A stretch of 64,000 nt of DNA from positions 620,001-684,000 of the forward strand of contig JAFEKR010000009.1 in the NCBI GenBank assembly GCA_019022495.1, read 5' to 3'. A model generated the notes under the pieces. It was given only the letters and a program-made list of their open reading frames with translations, was not told the DNA's origin and did no database searches. The number at the start of each line of letters is the position of its first letter. Within the stretch, counting starts at the first letter, position 1. A program made the position numbers and the translations under genes. This document shows positions 1 through 11,920 of this stretch, one piece after another. The stretch is from Epichloe hybrida. Its lineage: Eukaryota > Ascomycota > Sordariomycetes > Hypocreales > Clavicipitaceae.

Positions 1-1377
1 GAGGTGGAGATGCGGGTGGACAGAGTATGGAGGAAGACGCGCATGAACCAGGGCAGAGACTCGAGGTATACGAATTCAACCTCGTACGGGTTCGGGTTGG
101 TGAGAATGGCCTGCACGCCGCCGTGTTGCTGGCCTTGGCCCGTGAAGCTGCGCTCCGCGTAGAGTAGAGGCCGGATGGGCCGGACCAAATCCTTGGAAGC
201 CTCTTCTGGCGTCTTGGCCTCGGATTTCGGAAGGACGAGGGCGAACTCGCTGTCCGATGGGAAGGTGTAGCACCGGGACATGCCGTCATTTGTCTTGATC
301 TCCTTGGATCCGTCAGATGCGTGGACAGCACGGGAATCGGGAACCTGCAAGCAGACAGGGGGCACGCTCGAGTCTGCAAGAGGACAGGTCCCCTTCATGG
401 GTCGACCAAAGATCTGAGAGAGCGTCCAGTCTTGGTTGTTGAGATGGTCGGCTGGGAAGCAGTGAGAGTCATCATGGTAGGGCTTGGACGTGTCGCAGAT
501 GAGTTCGTGGTTCGGTGGCGGTCTTGGGATGGGATTGTCTGTAGATTTGTGTGTCAGTAGTGAATGAACACGTGGAATTTCATCATTAGAGGTTCGACGC
601 CGGGCTTTTCTTCTTCTCTTTCTTACCTCTGGGTCTCTTGGATCGTTCAACGTCCATAACCATATCTATTGTCTGCTCCATCTGCAACACGCATTTACCA
701 TTCTGGTCGCAAAGTGGCTTCACATCAATGGCCATGCTTTGAAAGGACGAATCGAATAATTTATGTCCATCCAGTAAGCTCGCAATACCCGCCTTCCCAT
801 GACAAGGCAATAGTTTGAGAAAGGGTGTCAAGTTCTCGGTGCACACCACCTCGTGTGGCAGAACGCCGTGTAGTAGTCTCGTATTTGCCAAGGCATCATT
901 CGTATGATGGCCCTCGGGTTGGAAGGACAGCGCCGGTCTGATTGTCCTTGTTTCATCGATAAAGTTGAGGCTCGCGCAGAACAGCCCTGAAAGGGCGTTT
1001 GTCAGCGTCAGCCAATTCTCGTCTGCTTGTTTGTCGGTCTTGGCATCCATCCAAGCCCATAATTCCACACCCGTGCCGCCCTCCTTGGTGCCGTCCCAGG
1101 GCCGAGCCCCCCAGTTCTCTGCATCCCAGCGTCCCAGTGTAAATCTCAGATGTAGTTCGCGTGTGCCCGCATATTCGAGAATTTGACCCAGCGATCGGGG
1201 GAATAACCGGTAGTTATGGGCTTCAAAGTCCGCTATCGAAGTGTTGGATTTGAAATTGAAGCTCGCAAGAAGCTGGGAGAGCGGCAAAGGGCGCAAAGTA
1301 AGCTGCTCGTGATAGTCGGCGGCCGCAACGAGCCCGGGAACGAGAGATGCCAGCAGCGGCGCCAGCCACGGAAACAT
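1..1377 (-). CDS. GPI16: GPI16 / PIG-T, GPI transamidase subunit (3' part runs off the window)
   Basis: Model: complement(join(<1..538, 627..1377)). Gpi16/PIG-T is a lumenal-domain subunit of the ER GPI-anchor transamidase, which attaches preformed GPI to proteins. Exon 1 begins with a signal peptide (FPWLAPLLASLVPGLVAA) followed by DYHEQLTLRPLP. It holds the family-typical blocks LHLRFTLGRWDAENWG (about residues 95-110) and WLTLTNALSGLFCASLNFID. An 88-nt intron (GTAAGA..CTACAG) splits Asp in phase 1. Exon 2 gives DWTLSQIFGRP, a Cys-containing segment and ESLPWFMRVFLHTL, all typical of PIG-T. About 430 residues are present; the C-terminal membrane span is beyond the left edge. It is divergent from LUC7, with about 600 bp between the two starts. 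Identification is by family motifs, and the splice is supported by restored reading and motif continuity. Confidence 0.93.
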
Positions 1378-1974
1378 GATTTATGTAGGGGAAAGTGTGC
1401 AATGCGGGCGGAAGGCTTGGGAGTAAGCGGGGAAATGTGACAAGTAAAGTAGATGAAGGAATATAAAAGGGAAAAGAAACAAGGACCAAGAAGCTCCGAT
1501 ATCGTAAAAGAAAGAAAGACAGAAGGTCAGGATGACGAGGCTACCTGCACATTTCCAGCTAAAAGGACATCTCAGCGTTGGATGCGTCGTGAAAAGATGG
1601 CGGACCGAGCTCCCTCCATGAGTTTATCGCGAAGAACCAGACTGACCCTCGCTCTCGACAAGTCAAGAGGCGAGGCGCGGCCCTGGATGGACTTGGAAGC
1701 GACGAGCAGGAACGTGGATCCCCATCGGGCGGTGACAGACGGCAAAATGAGTACCGCAATTCAATCAGACTTGGCAGCGACTTGGAGCTTCGAAGGCCAA
1801 CTTTCAGTGCCAAACAATTCTTCACTCCTCCGTCCTCACATTCTCGTGTAGCTCTCGCAGAAACCCTCCGGTCCTCCGGTCTCAATTATAAGAAAATAAA
1901 AGAATAAACTACTACTCGATAACTCGAGCAATCGCGACAAAGGAGAGGTGCCGCCGGCGACAACAAGTTTAAAC
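1378..1974. promoter_or_regulatory. Divergent intergenic promoter region between GPI16 and LUC7
   Basis: This 597-bp gap separates two genes reading away from each other, so both promoters and 5' UTRs must lie here. I see A-rich stretches (for example 1456-1480) but no clear TATA box or repeated operator. Open frames here have no recognisable protein features and are taken as chance. Confidence 0.5.
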
Positions 1975-2870
1975 ATGGCCGCCGAGCAAAGAAAGCTGCT
2001 TGAGCAGCTCATGGGCCATCAATCCACCTCGCGCGCCGCACAACTATCCCTCGACGACCCTAAAGTCTGCCGTTCCTACCTCGTCGGCACATGCCCTCAT
2101 GATTTATTCACAAATACAAAGCAAGATCTCGGCCAATGCCCCAAGGTCCACTCGGAGCCCCTCAAAGCGGAATACGAGGCACTTTCGGATCGGGAAAAGC
2201 AGCGTTACGGGTTCGACTACGACTATATGCGCGACCTGCAAAAGTACATCGACGATTGCAATCGCCGTATTGATGCGGCACAAAAGAGGCTTGAGAAGAC
2301 GCCTGATGAGATAAGACAGACTAATGTTCTGGTGAGCTAGACCCCCCCCAGCCCATCCTCCTTCCACCACCCCCCAAATTCTCTTGTGCTAATATCAAGG
2401 CAAATGTGCAGCTGAAAAATATCGCCGATTTATCAAACTCGATTAGCAACGGCCTTCTAGAGGTCGAAGTACTCGCATCCATGAACGAAGTCTCGCGCGC
2501 CGTCGACGAAAACTTCCGCATCAAACAAACCATGCAACAGAAGTCCGACAAGGAGAGGGAACTGAAGGCACTGTCAGATACCTCTGGTCCCTCCGGGCAC
2601 CAGAAGCTGCAAGTGTGCGACGTATGCGGCGCTTATCTGAGCAGATTAGACAACGATCGCCGACTGGCGGACCACTTCTACGGCAAAATGCACTTGGGCT
2701 ATGCCTCCATGCGCAAGACCTACGAGGCGTTCCCGCGTGAGTTGAAGAGTAGACAGAGACAAGGAATGATGGATGATGATGCCGGCGGGGGAATGGGAGG
2801 GCCCAGAGGCCCCAGGGCGGGAGGATACCGAGGGGGTAGAGGGGGCAGAAACTATCGCGGTGGCTGGTAA
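1975..2870 (+). CDS. LUC7: LUC7-family U1 snRNP splicing protein
   Basis: Model: join(1975..2331, 2400..2870), 275 aa. Luc7 is a U1 snRNP component that helps choose 5' splice sites. The start MAAEQRKLLEQLMG matches the conserved Luc7 N-terminus; an upstream in-frame ATG at 1948 is less likely. The first zinc finger is CCCH type (CRSYLVGTCPHDLF...LGQCPKVH, about residues 28-58). A charged helical middle follows, then the second finger, C2H2 type (CDVCGAYLS...DHFYGKMH, about 195-220). The tail is Gly/Arg-rich (RGG-like, about 240-275). The 68-nt intron begins GTGAGC and ends TGCTAATATCAAG with a clear branch site, in phase 0, so ...TNVL joins ANVQLKN. Length and domain order are normal for fungal Luc7. 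Confidence 0.95.
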
Positions 2871-3481
2871 GGGCCTTGTTGAGCCCCGAGACTGTTCAAT
2901 AACGACTCATGTCCGAGGTCTGTTGCGTAGGTGACAAATCACCTTGGCGTCTCTAGTGTACATGTATTGCATTGCGTATGGCTCGCGCGGTGTTCTTCGG
3001 GTGGGATGGCATAAGGGTTTGGCGTTCTGATGATTTGTGCAGTCGGTGGAAATTCAATAAAAAATACCCTGCTATAGATGTCCTGTGTCACATTTTACGT
3101 ATACACTCATGAGCTTCCAGGAACGACGCGCTTCGTCATGTCCCACACCTGGGTAGATGTGCTCCGTCCATGGACAACATTGCTGCTTCGAGCCAATAGC
3201 TCTAGTGCACCTTGGAGAAGGAAGCCCCCGCGGAGGGTTCGCAAAAGAATTCGGCTCGTGTTCAATCCTATGAGTCGCCACAAGAATGAAGACCATCTCG
3301 TCAAGCCTTTCCATCTATTGTATCTCGCGCGGCGCCATGTGCGCCCAGAGCCCCCGGGGGCTGAAGATAATATCCAAAACGTGTATTATTTCCCATTGCC
3401 CTGACGGCGTCCCCCACTGCCGATGCCATCCCTGGCAATTACCTACACCAGCCGCCGTTTCATACATACCTGATGCTATGC
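2871..3481. other. Convergent intergenic region, no gene seen
   Basis: This gap lies between the 3' ends of LUC7 and the RGG-protein gene. AATAAA-like sequence near 3055-3062 fits a LUC7 polyadenylation signal. I see no other supported feature. Confidence 0.4.
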
Positions 3482-4780
3482 TTATGATTGGCCTTGCTTC
3501 TTCAGTTCGTCAAGAGCTTCCATTTCATCATCCCACTTGCTACCAGGAGGCGGCGGTGTCGATAATGATGGAATGGGCGCAGGCCCTGTTTTGGGAGGTG
3601 GATATACCGGCATCGTAGCATTGTCGGAAGTCTTCTTGCTCCCGTCTGAGGGTAATGCGGGAAACTCGTCGGCAGTAAGAGTCGGTGCAGGCCCATTGCC
3701 GCTCGTCGGCTTGGACGACAGGCCGCCGTCGAATCCTCCTCGTCCACGACCGCCGCCTCCTCGTCCTCCGCGACCGCGTCCGCCGCCGCCGCCACCACGA
3801 TGGCGTTCGTCCAGGAAGCGATCTACGTCGGGATGCTCCTCTTCCCCTTCCCTGGCGGCGGCGAATCTGCTGCCACTGAGACCACCGCGCCTTGTCCCGC
3901 GTACACCTCCATTGGCTCCACGGAACCCTTTGCGGGCTTCCTCTTCCAAAGCAGCCGCCTTCCCCTCGTCCCAGCCGCCTTCCTTCATGCCCATAGCCTT
4001 GAGCTTGCGCTCACGGTTTTTGGCTCGCTCTTCGTCCAGCTTGCGCTTGTCGTCCTCACCGCGTCGTCTTCGTTCGGCATCCTCTGCTCGTCGTTTGCGA
4101 GCGTCCTCCATGCCCTTGGCGTAGGCTTCCGCATGCTGTTTCTCATCCTTCTCGGCCTTTTCAAACTTGCGCGCCTTTTCGGCTGACAGCAGCTTCATTT
4201 GCTCCATCTTGGTGGCGAGCTCCTCCTCTGTCAGCTTCTGGCGCGGATTGCCTCCGGACCCCAGACGCGCTTGCGGATTGGCAGCGGTGCTCTGAGAGCC
4301 GTGAGGCTTCTTCTCCTTTGATGGGGCCGTAGGGGCGTTGGGAGGCGGCGATGCGCCGTCCGTGTCTTTGGACTCGGGATACTGAATTCCCTTGGGTTTA
4401 TCCTTGGCGTCCTGGGAAGATACGGGCGATTTACTCGCGGGCGGGGGTGGTGGTGTGGATTGTTGCTTTTGGTTGGCGTTCCCTTTGCGAGCGAAGCGCG
4501 ATGATGACAGGTTGCCGCCTTTGGCTTGCGGCTGCGACGATGACGTTGGAGGTGCCTCGTTGGTTGAGGCATTCGCAGGGGGCGATGATTTCTTAGGCTT
4601 TTGCTGTCGGGGCTGCGAAGGTTGTGCTGGCGCTGACGGCGGCGCAGGGGCAACAGGAGTCGGCTCTGGGGGATGTTGAGGTATTTGGACCTCTTGCACT
4701 ACAATGGTCTCGCTCTCGACGGGTTCAAAATCGTCGTAGAAGAGGTCATCGTCCGTGCGACCTCCGAATTGGTCGTCCAT
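3482..4780 (-). CDS. Uncharacterised RGG-box, coiled-coil protein
   Basis: 432 aa from the ATG at 4780 (MDDQFGGRTDDDLFYDDFEP). A longer frame to 4954 exists, but its first 58 residues read through what looks like a 5'-UTR intron (complement 4791..4902, GTAAGA..TTTTCAG), so the internal ATG is preferred. Layout: acidic N-terminus; long Pro/Ser/Gln-rich disordered stretch (about 30-190) with SSSRFARKG; a highly charged helix rich in Lys, Glu and Arg (about 200-300); GMKEGGWDEGKAAALEEEARKG; a dense RGG tract (about 345-375); and a C-terminal ADEFPALPS motif like that of several RNA- or ribosome-associated proteins. An RNA-binding or translation-related role is inferred from composition only. I do not recognise the family. 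Confidence 0.75.
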   Translation of the reverse strand: MDDQFGGRTDDDLFYDDFEPVESETIVVQEVQIPQHPPEPTPVAPAPPSAPAQPSQPRQQKPKKSSPPANASTNEAPPTSSSQPQAKGGNLSSSRFARKGNANQKQQSTPPPPPASKSPVSSQDAKDKPKGIQYPESKDTDGASPPPNAPTAPSKEKKPHGSQSTAANPQARLGSGGNPRQKLTEEELATKMEQMKLLSAEKARKFEKAEKDEKQHAEAYAKGMEDARKRRAEDAERRRRGEDDKRKLDEERAKNRERKLKAMGMKEGGWDEGKAAALEEEARKGFRGANGGVRGTRRGGLSGSRFAAAREGEEEHPDVDRFLDERHRGGGGGGRGRGGRGGGGRGRGGFDGGLSSKPTSGNGPAPTLTADEFPALPSDGSKKTSDNATMPVYPPPKTGPAPIPSLSTPPPPGSKWDDEMEALDELKKQGQS

Positions 4781-4790
4781 TTTCGATCGA

Positions 4791-4902
4791 CTGAAAACAA
4801 CTGCTTCAAGCTCAGAAGGATGGAATTGACACGGGCGCCGTCGATTCCATAGAATTGATGCAATGCAAAAAGAATCGGAAAGGAGGAGGGTTGGCGTCTT
4901 AC
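4791..4902 (-). other. Probable 5'-UTR intron of the RGG-protein gene
   Basis: On the minus strand GTAAGACGCC opens and TTGTTTTCAG closes a 112-nt segment ending 11 nt before the chosen ATG at 4780. The splice-site quality supports an untranslated-leader intron. RNA reads would settle it. Confidence 0.5.
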
Positions 4903-5000
4903 TAGATGTAACTATCGGGTTCGGGATGGTGAAGGAAGAAGGCTGGGAGCGCAAGCTTTAATACAAGCTGGATGACGGCGCAGATACTGCCGCCACCCCT

Positions 5001-5026
5001 GGCCCGGCCCGGCCTGGCCCGGCCCC
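5001..5026. repeat. GC-rich GGCCC/GGCCT tandem tract
   Basis: A short run of GGCCC and GGCCT units lies upstream of the RGG-protein gene and downstream of the secreted-repeat gene. It could form secondary structure, but no function is apparent. Confidence 0.5.
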
Positions 5027-5257
5027 AATCCAGCAACGGTGGGGGCCCTCGTGTAAGTTGTACCTGTAATCCGTAAGTCGAGGTTGGATTAGATGAAAGA
5101 ATCACGACGTCTTATCCTTGGAGAGCGGCAGTTTTTGGAGATTTTTAAAGAAAACATTCAACTCAATTCAATCTGTTTGGTACAAAATTATCTTGAACAT
5201 CCATGCCTTGACCCGCCACAACACAAACATTCTCATGAAATACGCATACATGAGGAA

Positions 5258-6264
5258 TTACATGGGAACGGCCTCTGTAGCAGAAGCCTGGGCGCCCTTG
5301 GCAGCGGATGTGACAGAGCCGGCCTGTTGTTTAGTTCTTGTTAGCATTCTCCAAGAGTCCAAGCTATCCATGTGTCATCACTGATCACTGTGATGCGCCT
5401 TTTTCAAATGTGCGAATGTCACTTACAGCACTCGTGGCCATCTTCTCACCCCTCTTCTCTTCCATTTTGGCGGCAGACATGGCAGCGGAAGTGGCAGAGG
5501 CGGCCTATTCATTCTTGTTAGCACATTACCCAGTTGTGTTGGATAGTAGACACTGTTGAAATGTCCAATAACTTACAGCACTCTTGGCGCCCTTCTCACC
5601 CCTCTTCTCTTCCATTTTGGCGGCGGATGTGGCAGAGGCAGCCTGTGTCTTTTCGTAAGCAATGTGAAAGTTTGCACGATAGGTGCTGTTTAGTTAAACT
5701 TACAGCACTCATGGCGCTCGTCTTCGCACCCCTTTTCTCGTTCATATTAGCCTCGGACATGGCAGAGGCGGACTGTTATGTATTAGTTAATGGTATTTCC
5801 CGAGCGATGATAAGACGCTGTTCAAATGTTCAAGTGTAACTTACAGCACTCATGGCGCTTGTCTTCGCACCCCTCTTCTCGTCCATATTGGCCTCGGACA
5901 TAGCAGAGGCGGACTGTCGTGGATTAGTTATTAGTATTTCCCAAGCGATAATAAGACACTATTTGAATGTTCAAGTGTAACTTACAGCACTCTTGGCGGC
6001 CTTCTTACCACTCTTGGAAGCCTTGGAAGCCTCGGAAGACATAGAACGGGCCTCGATGGCTTTCTATTCACGCATCAGCTGGGAAATTGTCCCGGAAGCG
6101 ACTAGTCCGCTCAAACCGGGTAAACATACAGAGGCAGCCAAGCCGGATGGGAGAGAAGCGCTAGTGGAAAGCATCATGGTCTTTTTGGAAGCGCTGCCCT
6201 GGTTCATGGGGCTGGCGATGGCGAGGCCAACAATGGCAGAGAAGACGGTAGTGGTGAACTTCAT
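5258..6264 (-). CDS. Secreted Ala/Ser-rich protein made of tandemly duplicated phase-0 exons with Lys-Arg sites
   Basis: Model: complement(join(5258..5323, 5427..5504, 5577..5642, 5704..5772, 5845..5913, 5986..6063, 6130..6264)), 186 aa, seven exons. Exon 1 gives a signal peptide (MKFTTTVFSAIVGLAIAS). Every intron is phase 0 and GT-AG (66, 72, 72, 61, 72, 103 nt from 5' to 3'). Exons 3 and 4 (69 nt each) differ at only five bases, and their downstream and upstream 72-nt introns are plainly homologous, so an exon-plus-intron unit of 141 bp was duplicated. Exons 3-6 each carry an EKRG motif (D/N/E-E-K-R-G-A/E-K) in an Ala/Ser/Met-rich helix-prone context; exons 2 and 7 are diverged relatives without KR. 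Lys-Arg is the usual Kex2 cut site, so the protein may be trimmed to several 22-29-residue peptides. I do not recognise a named family. A single amphipathic or LEA-like secreted protein is the alternative. Confidence 0.82.
5704..5985 (-). repeat. Tandem duplication of an exon-intron unit (141 bp x 2)
   Basis: The blocks 5845-5985 and 5704-5844 each hold a 69-nt exon and a 72-nt intron that align along their length, including the splice sites (GTAAGTTACACTTGAACATT at each donor side). Neighbouring exon-intron pairs are older, more diverged copies. This shows growth of the gene by whole-exon duplication. Confidence 0.85.
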
Positions 6265-7276
6265 GATGAAATTGTTGAGTTTGCGGGTGTAGTTTTCGTT
6301 TTTCGAGTCTGATTATGTGAATACGTTGAAGAACTGGCTGGAGAGCTGACTGGAGAATCAAGTTTCTTTCGGGACCGGAAAGATGGATTACTTATACTTA
6401 TAGATCTTGGTTCTTGGTCGTCGGCTCTGCGCGGCTCTCAGATTGTGCAGTTCTTCACCTGCGTTGGGATGACTTTCAGCCACGATCCTCACTCTCATTC
6501 CTTCCGCCAACCACCCAGCTCCTCGGGTCAGGAACTTGTCTTCCAACGCCTCGGTTCTGGGAGATTCAGACACAGTTTAGCCAACTGCTTCTTCAAGATG
6601 GTGCCGTAATAGACCTTGGCTTCACTCTGGTATTGCGACAGAGAGGCTTGAAAAAAAGATTCCATCTGCTGGATGGCAGGGAGGAATATCCTCCTCCGCT
6701 AGCCGCGTTGAGAATAGGTGTCTCTAATCTCCATGCAGCAACAGCACGACCTGAGACTGCTCAACCACGCAGGTGGTATCTTGTTGGCGCTGCAACTGTC
6801 AAACATGCTGAAGAATGTGGTGGCGTGCTTTCTTTTCTGGGGTTGCTGTTCGGGATGTCATCTCCCGATCGTGTCTCACCGACTTACCCTCAATCGGCGA
6901 TGTCATATCCATTGTCGCAGTTTACGTCAGGGAATTCGTGACGACGGCCGCACCGTTGGAACATTGAACCATGTTTTCAGGTTCAGAAATCAGAATGCAC
7001 CCACGACGTGACGAGAGCTGAATTCAGCATCTGCGCGGCCGCGGGCACGAGACGAGGGGAAGTGGAAGTGGCAAGAAACAAGGCCCGCTGCAACGGTGCC
7101 ATCGTCGTCCCGTGGCCGTGGCGCCTGGAGATTTCTCGCCTCGCAATGCAACCCGGCATCAAATGACGAGCAGCAGCGGCTTTAATCCGTACGAATCAGC
7201 CTTTCACCACAGGTGAATTGATGCGGACAGATACGACAGATGCACAACTAAAAATGGCTCGGCATGACAAACCCCG

Positions 7277-7366
7277 TCCCTCCTTCCTCCCTCCTTCCTC
7301 CCTCCTTCCTCCCTCCTTCCTTCTTCCTTCCTTCTTCCTCCTTCCTCTTCCCCCCTTCCCCTCTCC
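7277..7366. repeat. Polypyrimidine (CCTT/CCTCCTTC) microsatellite tract
   Basis: Ninety consecutive C/T bases with irregular CCTCCTTC units lie about 330 bp upstream of the beta-galactosidase start. Such tracts occur in fungal promoters and can form H-DNA. No specific role is shown here. Confidence 0.7.
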
Positions 7367-7569
7367 GGGACGGTACCCCGAACCCCTCAGTCGTCTGCGC
7401 TATTAGCAGCACCTTGTTTCCGGCCGCCTCGCTCATCTCATTTTAGCGGCTTCAACATCATTGTTCTTCAGACGTGACCATTTTCGTGCTACCCATCGCT
7501 GGCTTCGAATCACGGGTTGAGGCCGGCCAGTCAAATGGCTCTTTCTTTTTGACCAAAGTCCCCTTCATG

Positions 7570-7577
7570 TATATAAA
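7570..7577 (+). promoter_or_regulatory. TATA box of the beta-galactosidase gene
   Basis: TATATAAA sits 124 bp upstream of the ATG at 7694 and is followed by a C/T- and CA-rich leader, as expected of a TATA-driven fungal promoter. Confidence 0.5.
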
Positions 7578-7654
7578 GCCCGGCGCAGATCTCTTGTCCT
7601 ATCCACACACTAGGCTAGGTCGAAATCGCCCATCTGCGTTTCGCCCACAAATGA

Positions 7655-10987
<3,333 letters not shown>

Positions 10988-11920
10988 GCTTGCAACGGGG
11001 AGAAGTCTTGGATTAATCATCTGACACAGTTTGTTTTCACGTACGGAGTCGGTCAGTGACATGACTTGTCCGCGTCGGCACTGCATTGCATTGCGAATGT
11101 ACATACTCCGTGCTCCGTATATAAAGAGGACACGAGACACTGCCAAATTGCTTGCTTCGATGTCGTCTACTCCGTATGCCCCGTATGTACTCCGTATGTA
11201 TGCCTCAAATGCCCCGTATGCCCAGTATTATTAGCACGTGCAGCTTTTGTCATCTCAGCTGCATCCAACCACGGGCAGGAAGGATCCCGATGCCCCTTGT
11301 CCGGACGCGACGCGCCCTGGCTGACTCAGATGGCTCAGATGGCATCCATTGCAGGCGCCCCGTCCAGCGGGCGATGTAGGGGCTGCGATCAGATTCTGCA
11401 GGCGGAAAAGGAGCAGAGACGAGATGAGGGTGGGTTTGCGTACGTGAAGCCTCTACCTGGTGTTGATCTTGTTGGTACTGGTAAGTTCGTTTTCATTGGT
11501 CCGTTTGTCAAGTCGACTCCTCTTCTGGTCTGGCGCCATAATAGCGGTCTGTCTTGGCGGCGGGTACGGATTATACCCACTGGGGCCACTGTAAATACCC
11601 TTGACACCCCCCCTGACACCCCCCCTGACACCCCCACTGGACATGGGGCAGGGAGACACCCCAAAAGTCCGCCGACGTCGGTCCAACAAGTTACAAGAGC
11701 AAGCTGGCGGGTGGCCTCAGACGCCGTTGATGTGACGCCATGGCAACTTTTTGGAGGGACGTCGAGTTCACGTCTCCCGTATTCCACACCACCACCGCAT
11801 TGTTGTTTTTGACTCTGCTCTTGCCTCTGCCCCTGCCTCTGAGGCCCCCGTATCCATCATCAGCGAGCTGTTGCATCACCCAGCTAACCGCCGAGGCCTT
11901 CTCGGCCGCTCTCAGCGACA
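10988..11920. other. Intergenic region with ACTCCGTAT motifs and a short tandem repeat
   Basis: 933 bp without a supported gene. Positions 11105-11220 hold several copies of CTCCGTAT/CCCCGTATG, including TACTCCGTATG. Positions 11602-11637 hold three copies of a TGACACCCCCC unit. The end of the region is the DUG2 promoter and leader. Confidence 0.5.
11602..11637. repeat. Short tandem repeat, TGACACCCCCC x 3
   Basis: Three consecutive near-identical 11-13-nt units upstream of DUG2. Their role, if any, is unknown. Confidence 0.6.

Noticed and set aside
3537..4124. Long plus-strand open frame opposite the RGG-protein gene
   Set aside because: It is the antisense shadow of an RGG/Arg-rich coding region; its composition is simple Pro/Arg/Ser and it has no start context or domain.
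5258..6264. Ustiloxin-type (dikaritin) RiPP cluster
   Set aside because: KR-containing repeats suggested it, but the repeats have no Tyr core, and no UstYa-like, tyrosinase or peptidase genes lie beside it.
6414..6941. 175-codon plus-strand frame upstream of beta-galactosidase
   Set aside because: No recognisable domain, signal or splice structure, in a region that serves as a divergent promoter; probably chance.
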